Part shown: positions 23,212-26,173 of the stretch, piece by piece
Layout: each line of letters begins with the position of its first letter
Numbering within the stretch: position 1 is the stretch's first letter
Source of the DNA: Candidatus Omnitrophota bacterium
GTDB lineage: Bacteria; Ratteibacteria; UBA8468; B48-G9; JAFGKM01
Assembly: GCA_023818745.1 (NCBI GenBank)
Contig: JAMWBY010000006.1
Coordinates: 1-26,173 of the forward strand
Reading direction: 5' to 3'
DNA length: 26,173 nucleotides
Position numbers and translations under genes: made by a program
Notes under the pieces: generated by a model
What the model saw: the letters and a program-made list of their open reading frames with translations, nothing else
The model's database searches: none
What the model was told of the DNA's origin: nothing

Positions 23212-23875
23212 ATTTCTTCTCAAAAATTCTTATAATACTTTTAACATTTTTAAGAGTTAATTCATTTATAATTATATCAGCCATTTTAAGTTTTTCAACA
23301 GGAGAGGTTGTAGCAACAGCAACACAGAATATGCCGGTTTTTTTAGCAGAAGATATTCCTGTTTCAGAATCTTCAAATGCAATAAGGTTTTCACAAGGTA
23401 TATTTAGTAATTTGAGAGTTAATAAGTATATATCAGGATGTGGCTTTGGATTTTTAACATCGTTCTTTGTGATAATCAAATCAAAATATTCTGCTATTTT
23501 CAATTTTTCAACGACTTTATAAACAAATTTTTTTTCTGAATTTGAAGCAAGTGCAATTTTATATTTATTTCTTAAAAATTTTAAAATTTCAATTATTTCG
23601 TTATTGTTTTCTAAATTTTCATTATTAAGAATCTTTATCAATTCATCATTTTTTTCCCTAACTATTTCTTCTATTTTAATATTCTTTGAGATTTTCCCTT
23701 TTATGAGTAATTTTTTCAAAAATTCAGCATCTTCAACACCAACTCCCTCATTGAAATCTTCTGAATTTAAATTTATATTGTAGAAAGGTAAAATTTTTTT
23801 CCACGCGATAACATGTAATTGTTCTGTATTAAATAAAACTCCATCACCATCAAATATAATACCCTTGAGTTTCAT
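23201..23875 (-). CDS. HAD-superfamily phosphatase, beta-phosphoglucomutase-like
   Basis: The 224-residue protein shows all four HAD motifs: FDGDGVLF (nucleophile Asp9, acid/base Asp11), LASNS, KNPKPHPDIY with the motif III Lys, and FEDSETGISSAKKTG with the metal-binding Asp. The helical cap (about residues 18-85) places it in the beta-phosphoglucomutase/phosphoglycolate phosphatase subfamily. The substrate could be a sugar phosphate; nothing in the sequence fixes it. Its ATG overlaps the ftsW stop as ATGA, and the alaC-like gene begins within its last 11 bases. Being locked into a cell-wall operon suggests work on a wall precursor or related sugar phosphate, but that is inference. Confidence 0.85.
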   Translation of the reverse strand: MKLKGIIFDGDGVLFNTEQLHVIAWKKILPFYNINLNSEDFNEGVGVEDAEFLKKLLIKGKISKNIKIEEIVREKNDELIKILNNENLENNNEIIEILKFLRNKYKIALASNSEKKFVYKVVEKLKIAEYFDLIITKNDVKNPKPHPDIYLLTLKLLNIPCENLIAFEDSETGISSAKKTGIFCVAVATTSPVEKLKMADIIINELTLKNVKSIIRIFEKKYED

Positions 23876-24990
23876 TTTAGATGTAATATTATCTCTTCTA
23901 TATCTCTTGAACTCTGGTTATTTATATTTTTAGCAATTTTAAGCAATATTCCATATGAGATTAAACTTACAATTAAAGAAGAACCACCTACACTAAAAAA
24001 GGGTAAAGTTGTTCCTTTCGGTGGTAAAATACAAAGAACAACTCCTGCATGTAATAAAAATTGAAAACCAAATAAAATACTTATTCCATAAGATAATATT
24101 TTATAAAAATTTTCAGTAGATAATTTTGCTACTTCAAGTCCACAAAAAATAATAATTCCAAATAAAATAAGAGTTCCAACAGTTCCTAAAAATCCAAATT
24201 CTTCACCAACAACAGCATATATAAAATCTTTGTGTGCTTCTGGAAGGAATTTTAATTTACCTGTCCCTGAACCAGGTCCTTTTCCAAAAATACCACCCGA
24301 ACTTAATGATATTTTTGCCTGTATTATCTGATAATTTTTACCAAGGGAATCTTTATCTTGATTTAGAAATGTCTTAATTCTTTCTATTCTATAAGGTGTT
24401 GATATAATAAAAATGCTACCAAGAGCAAGAAAAACTCCCAAAAAAGAAACAATATATTTTAATTTAAAACCACATAAAAATAGAATAAAAACAAATATTG
24501 AGGTAATAATTACAAAGTTTCCGAAATCACTTTGTAATTGTAAAATTCCACTTATTAAAATCCAGAAAAAACAGGGTATCAAAATTACTTTCCATGAATT
24601 TATTTCTTTTATTCTTTTTTTTAAATAACTTGCAAGATAAATAATAAAAGTCAATTTTACAAATTCAGAAGGTTGAAATGACAAAGGACCCAATCTTGCC
24701 CATCGTAAACCGCCCTGGATATTAGGTAATAGTAGAAGAATCAAAGAAGAAATAAAAATCAAGAAGGAATATCTTTCCAATTTTTCAATATGCATTTTAT
24801 TTATAAAATAAAGTAGGATTAAACCAAAAATTAAATAAATAATATGTTTTTTAAAATATATTGTGGGAGTATTTTTTTCAATTCCGTAAAAAAAACTTGA
24901 ACTTAATACCAGTAAAGTTCCAAAAGCAATAAGAAGTAAACCAGATAAACAGATATTATAATAAAGCAAATACCTCTTTTTTGAAAACAT
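23872..24990 (-). CDS. ftsW: FtsW-type SEDS peptidoglycan polymerase
   Basis: From ATG 24990 the protein has 372 residues and about ten hydrophobic helices. Family hallmarks are WARLGPLSFQPSEFVKLTFI, LQSDFGNFVII, GGIFGKGPGSGTGKL, LPEAHKDFIYAVVGEEFGFLG and the C-terminal FFSVGGSSLIVSLISYGILL. FtsW polymerises lipid II glycan chains at the septum; RodA and SpoVE are relatives, but following murD points to FtsW. An upstream in-frame ATG at 25059 would overlap murD by 104 bases and add a non-family N-terminus, whereas the ATG at 24990 has AAGGAG seven bases upstream. With this start the overlap with murD is 35 bases. Confidence 0.92.
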   Translation of the reverse strand: MFSKKRYLLYYNICLSGLLLIAFGTLLVLSSSFFYGIEKNTPTIYFKKHIIYLIFGLILLYFINKMHIEKLERYSFLIFISSLILLLLPNIQGGLRWARLGPLSFQPSEFVKLTFIIYLASYLKKRIKEINSWKVILIPCFFWILISGILQLQSDFGNFVIITSIFVFILFLCGFKLKYIVSFLGVFLALGSIFIISTPYRIERIKTFLNQDKDSLGKNYQIIQAKISLSSGGIFGKGPGSGTGKLKFLPEAHKDFIYAVVGEEFGFLGTVGTLILFGIIIFCGLEVAKLSTENFYKILSYGISILFGFQFLLHAGVVLCILPPKGTTLPFFSVGGSSLIVSLISYGILLKIAKNINNQSSRDIEEIILHLK

Positions 24991-26173
24991 CTCCTCTCTC
25001 CTTGTAATTTTTAAACATATCAAAAGAAGAACATCCAGGCGAAAATAAAACAATATCACCTTTTTTGCTTACTTTTTTTGAAAGAAAAACAGCTTCCTTT
25101 AAGTCATTTGTAAATTCCATAGGAATATTTGATGACTTAAGTTGGTTTTTTATTTTATATTTTGCTTCTCCAAGTAAAATAATAAATTTAACTCTATTTT
25201 TTAAATATTTTTTTAATTGATGATAGGGGAATCCTTTGTCTTTTCCGCCAAGAATTAGCACTATATTGTTTTTTGCAGGGAAACTTAAAATAGCATTTTT
25301 GACTGAATGTGGGTTGGTAGATTTTGAGTCATTTATAAACAAAACATCATCAATTTCAACAACTTTTTCAATTCTATGTGATAATGGTTGAAAATTTTCT
25401 ATTGTTTCTTTTATAATTTCTAAATTTATACCAGAAAGTAAAGATATTAAGGAAGCACTCATAACATTTTCAATATTCCCTTTTCCAATAATTTTTAAAT
25501 TTTTAGTTTCAATTATTTTTAGAGGATTATTATTTAATTTGGCATATATAACTCCATCTTTGCAGAAAGCACCTCTAAAAATTTCTGAAAAACTGAAAAA
25601 AATTTTTTGACTTTTAATATTTTTTGATATTCTCTTGGTATAATAATCATCAAAATTTAAAATACTGAAATCGTTTTCATTTTGGTTGTCAAATATTCTT
25701 TTTTTTGCCAATATATATTCTTCCATGCTTGAATATCTATCAAAATGGTCATAGTCAATATTTAAAAGGCATGCTATATATGGTTTAAAATTTTTTATTT
25801 TTTCAAGTTGAAAACTGCTTATTTCAAGAATCACGTATGTATTTTCTTCTATGTTTTCAATTTCTCCTATAAATGTATTTCCGATATTTCCACATACAAC
25901 ATATTGATAATTTGCTTTTTTAAATATTTCACCTGTAAGGGTTGTAGTGGTTGTTTTGCCATTTGTTCCTGTTATACCTATTATTTTTTTACTCTTTGAA
26001 AAATTGTAGGCAAGTTCTATTTCACTTATTATCGGGATATTGCTTTTTTTAAAAAAGTCAACAACTTCTGATTTTTCATCTACTCCCGGACTTATAATAA
26101 CCATTTCAACATCTTTAAAAAATTCTTTTGTATGTTTTCCTGTTTGAACTTTTGCTCCTTTTTCCTTTAAAAT
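24956..26173 (-). CDS. murD: UDP-N-acetylmuramoylalanine--D-glutamate ligase, 5' end outside window
   Basis: MurD adds D-glutamate to UDP-MurNAc-L-Ala in the cytoplasm. The frame is open to the right edge, so the N-terminal Rossmann part is cut; the visible 405 codons include KEFFKDVEMVVISPGVDE, a region usually about 55-75 residues into MurD. ATP site GITGTNGKTTTT, then VILEISSFQLE, NIDYDHFDRY, the central-domain HRIEKVVEIDDVLFINDSKS and the C-terminal GDIVLFSPGCSSFDMFKNYKERG are all canonical. The Met seen at 26104 is internal, not the start. It overlaps ftsW by 35 bases and heads the visible part of a division and cell-wall cluster; murE, murF and mraY are probably beyond the edge. Confidence 0.95.
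   Translation of the reverse strand: MLKEKGAKVQTGKHTKEFFKDVEMVIISPGVDEKSEVVDFFKKSNIPIISEIELAYNFSKSKKIIGITGTNGKTTTTTLTGEIFKKANYQYVVCGNIGNTFIGEIENIEENTYVILEISSFQLEKIKNFKPYIACLLNIDYDHFDRYSSMEEYILAKKRIFDNQNENDFSILNFDDYYTKRISKNIKSQKIFFSFSEIFRGAFCKDGVIYAKLNNNPLKIIETKNLKIIGKGNIENVMSASLISLLSGINLEIIKETIENFQPLSHRIEKVVEIDDVLFINDSKSTNPHSVKNAILSFPAKNNIVLILGGKDKGFPYHQLKKYLKNRVKFIILLGEAKYKIKNQLKSSNIPMEFTNDLKEAVFLSKKVSKKGDIVLFSPGCSSFDMFKNYKERGDVFKKEVFALL

Noticed and set aside
23212..23223. TTG at 23223 as the start of the alaC-like gene
   Set aside because: It adds only four residues and lacks a ribosome site, whereas GAGAAG serves the ATG at 23211.
24990..25059. Upstream ATG at 25059 as the start of ftsW
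   Set aside because: It would overlap murD by 104 bases and add residues unlike FtsW; the ATG at 24990 has a strong ribosome site and the normal N-terminus.
1..26173. CRISPR arrays, insertion sequences, attachment sites or a replication origin
   Set aside because: I saw no regularly spaced repeats, transposase motifs, long terminal repeats or DnaA-box clusters; the presence of parA alone does not indicate an origin.

Overview
The window is a densely coded, clearly AT-rich stretch of a Gram-negative bacterial chromosome. LpxB and an MsbA-type flippase imply lipid A and an outer membrane; MurD and FtsW imply peptidoglycan. Prepilins of the H-X9-DG type, a GH123/DUF4091-like hydrolase, CBM9-like secreted proteins and a GntR/LacI hybrid regulator are a combination typical of the PVC superphylum and its uncultured relatives (Lentisphaerae, Omnitrophota or Ratteibacteria-like lineages). 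That placement is inference from gene content. There is no rRNA, and I saw no mobile element, CRISPR array or long repeat. No gene-free stretch exceeds about 160 bases.

Layout, left to right. (1) Minus strand, 5934 to 1: a glycan-degradation operon. A promoter and a structured leader precede an H-X9-DG pseudopilin, followed by a secreted carbohydrate-binding-like protein, a GH123/DUF4091-like hydrolase, a CBM9-like protein that carries an apparent 1-base frameshift, and the start of a TIM-barrel-like protein that runs off the left edge. (2) Minus strand, 9031 to 5974: an AraR-type regulator (GntR helix-turn-helix plus LacI-type sensor) with a near-consensus promoter and a possible self-operator, then a creatinase-like M24 protein with a degenerate metal site and a creatininase-family protein. 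(3) Minus strand, 12029 to 9077: lpxB and msbA, overlapping by 26 bases.

(4) Plus strand, 12021 to 20317: a ParA ATPase and a small ribbon-helix-helix protein (a ParF/ParG-like pair), then a type IV pilus/type II secretion core: pilB, pilT, a second pilB, pilC, an H-X9-DG prepilin and a GspG-like pseudopilin. (5) Plus strand: a CAU-anticodon tRNA, probably tRNA-Ile2, with its own strong promoter, then a DUF1846 protein. (6) Minus strand, right edge to 22027: a cell-wall operon murD (5' end outside the window), ftsW, a HAD phosphatase and an alaC-like aminotransferase, all overlapping end to end.

How the parts fit: block 4 can build and retract a pseudopilus or pilus. H-X9-DG pseudopilins occur both there and at the head of the glycan operon, which suggests, as inference, that the secretion machine and the secreted hydrolases cooperate. 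No secretin, prepilin peptidase or assembly (PilMNOP) genes are present here, so they must lie elsewhere. The observations I rate highest are the pseudopilin-headed glycan operon with its structured leader, the metal-site-degenerate creatinase/creatininase pair, the ParA/RHH pair heading the pilus operon, and the divergence of the c-di-GMP-binding (MshEN) region between the two PilB paralogues.
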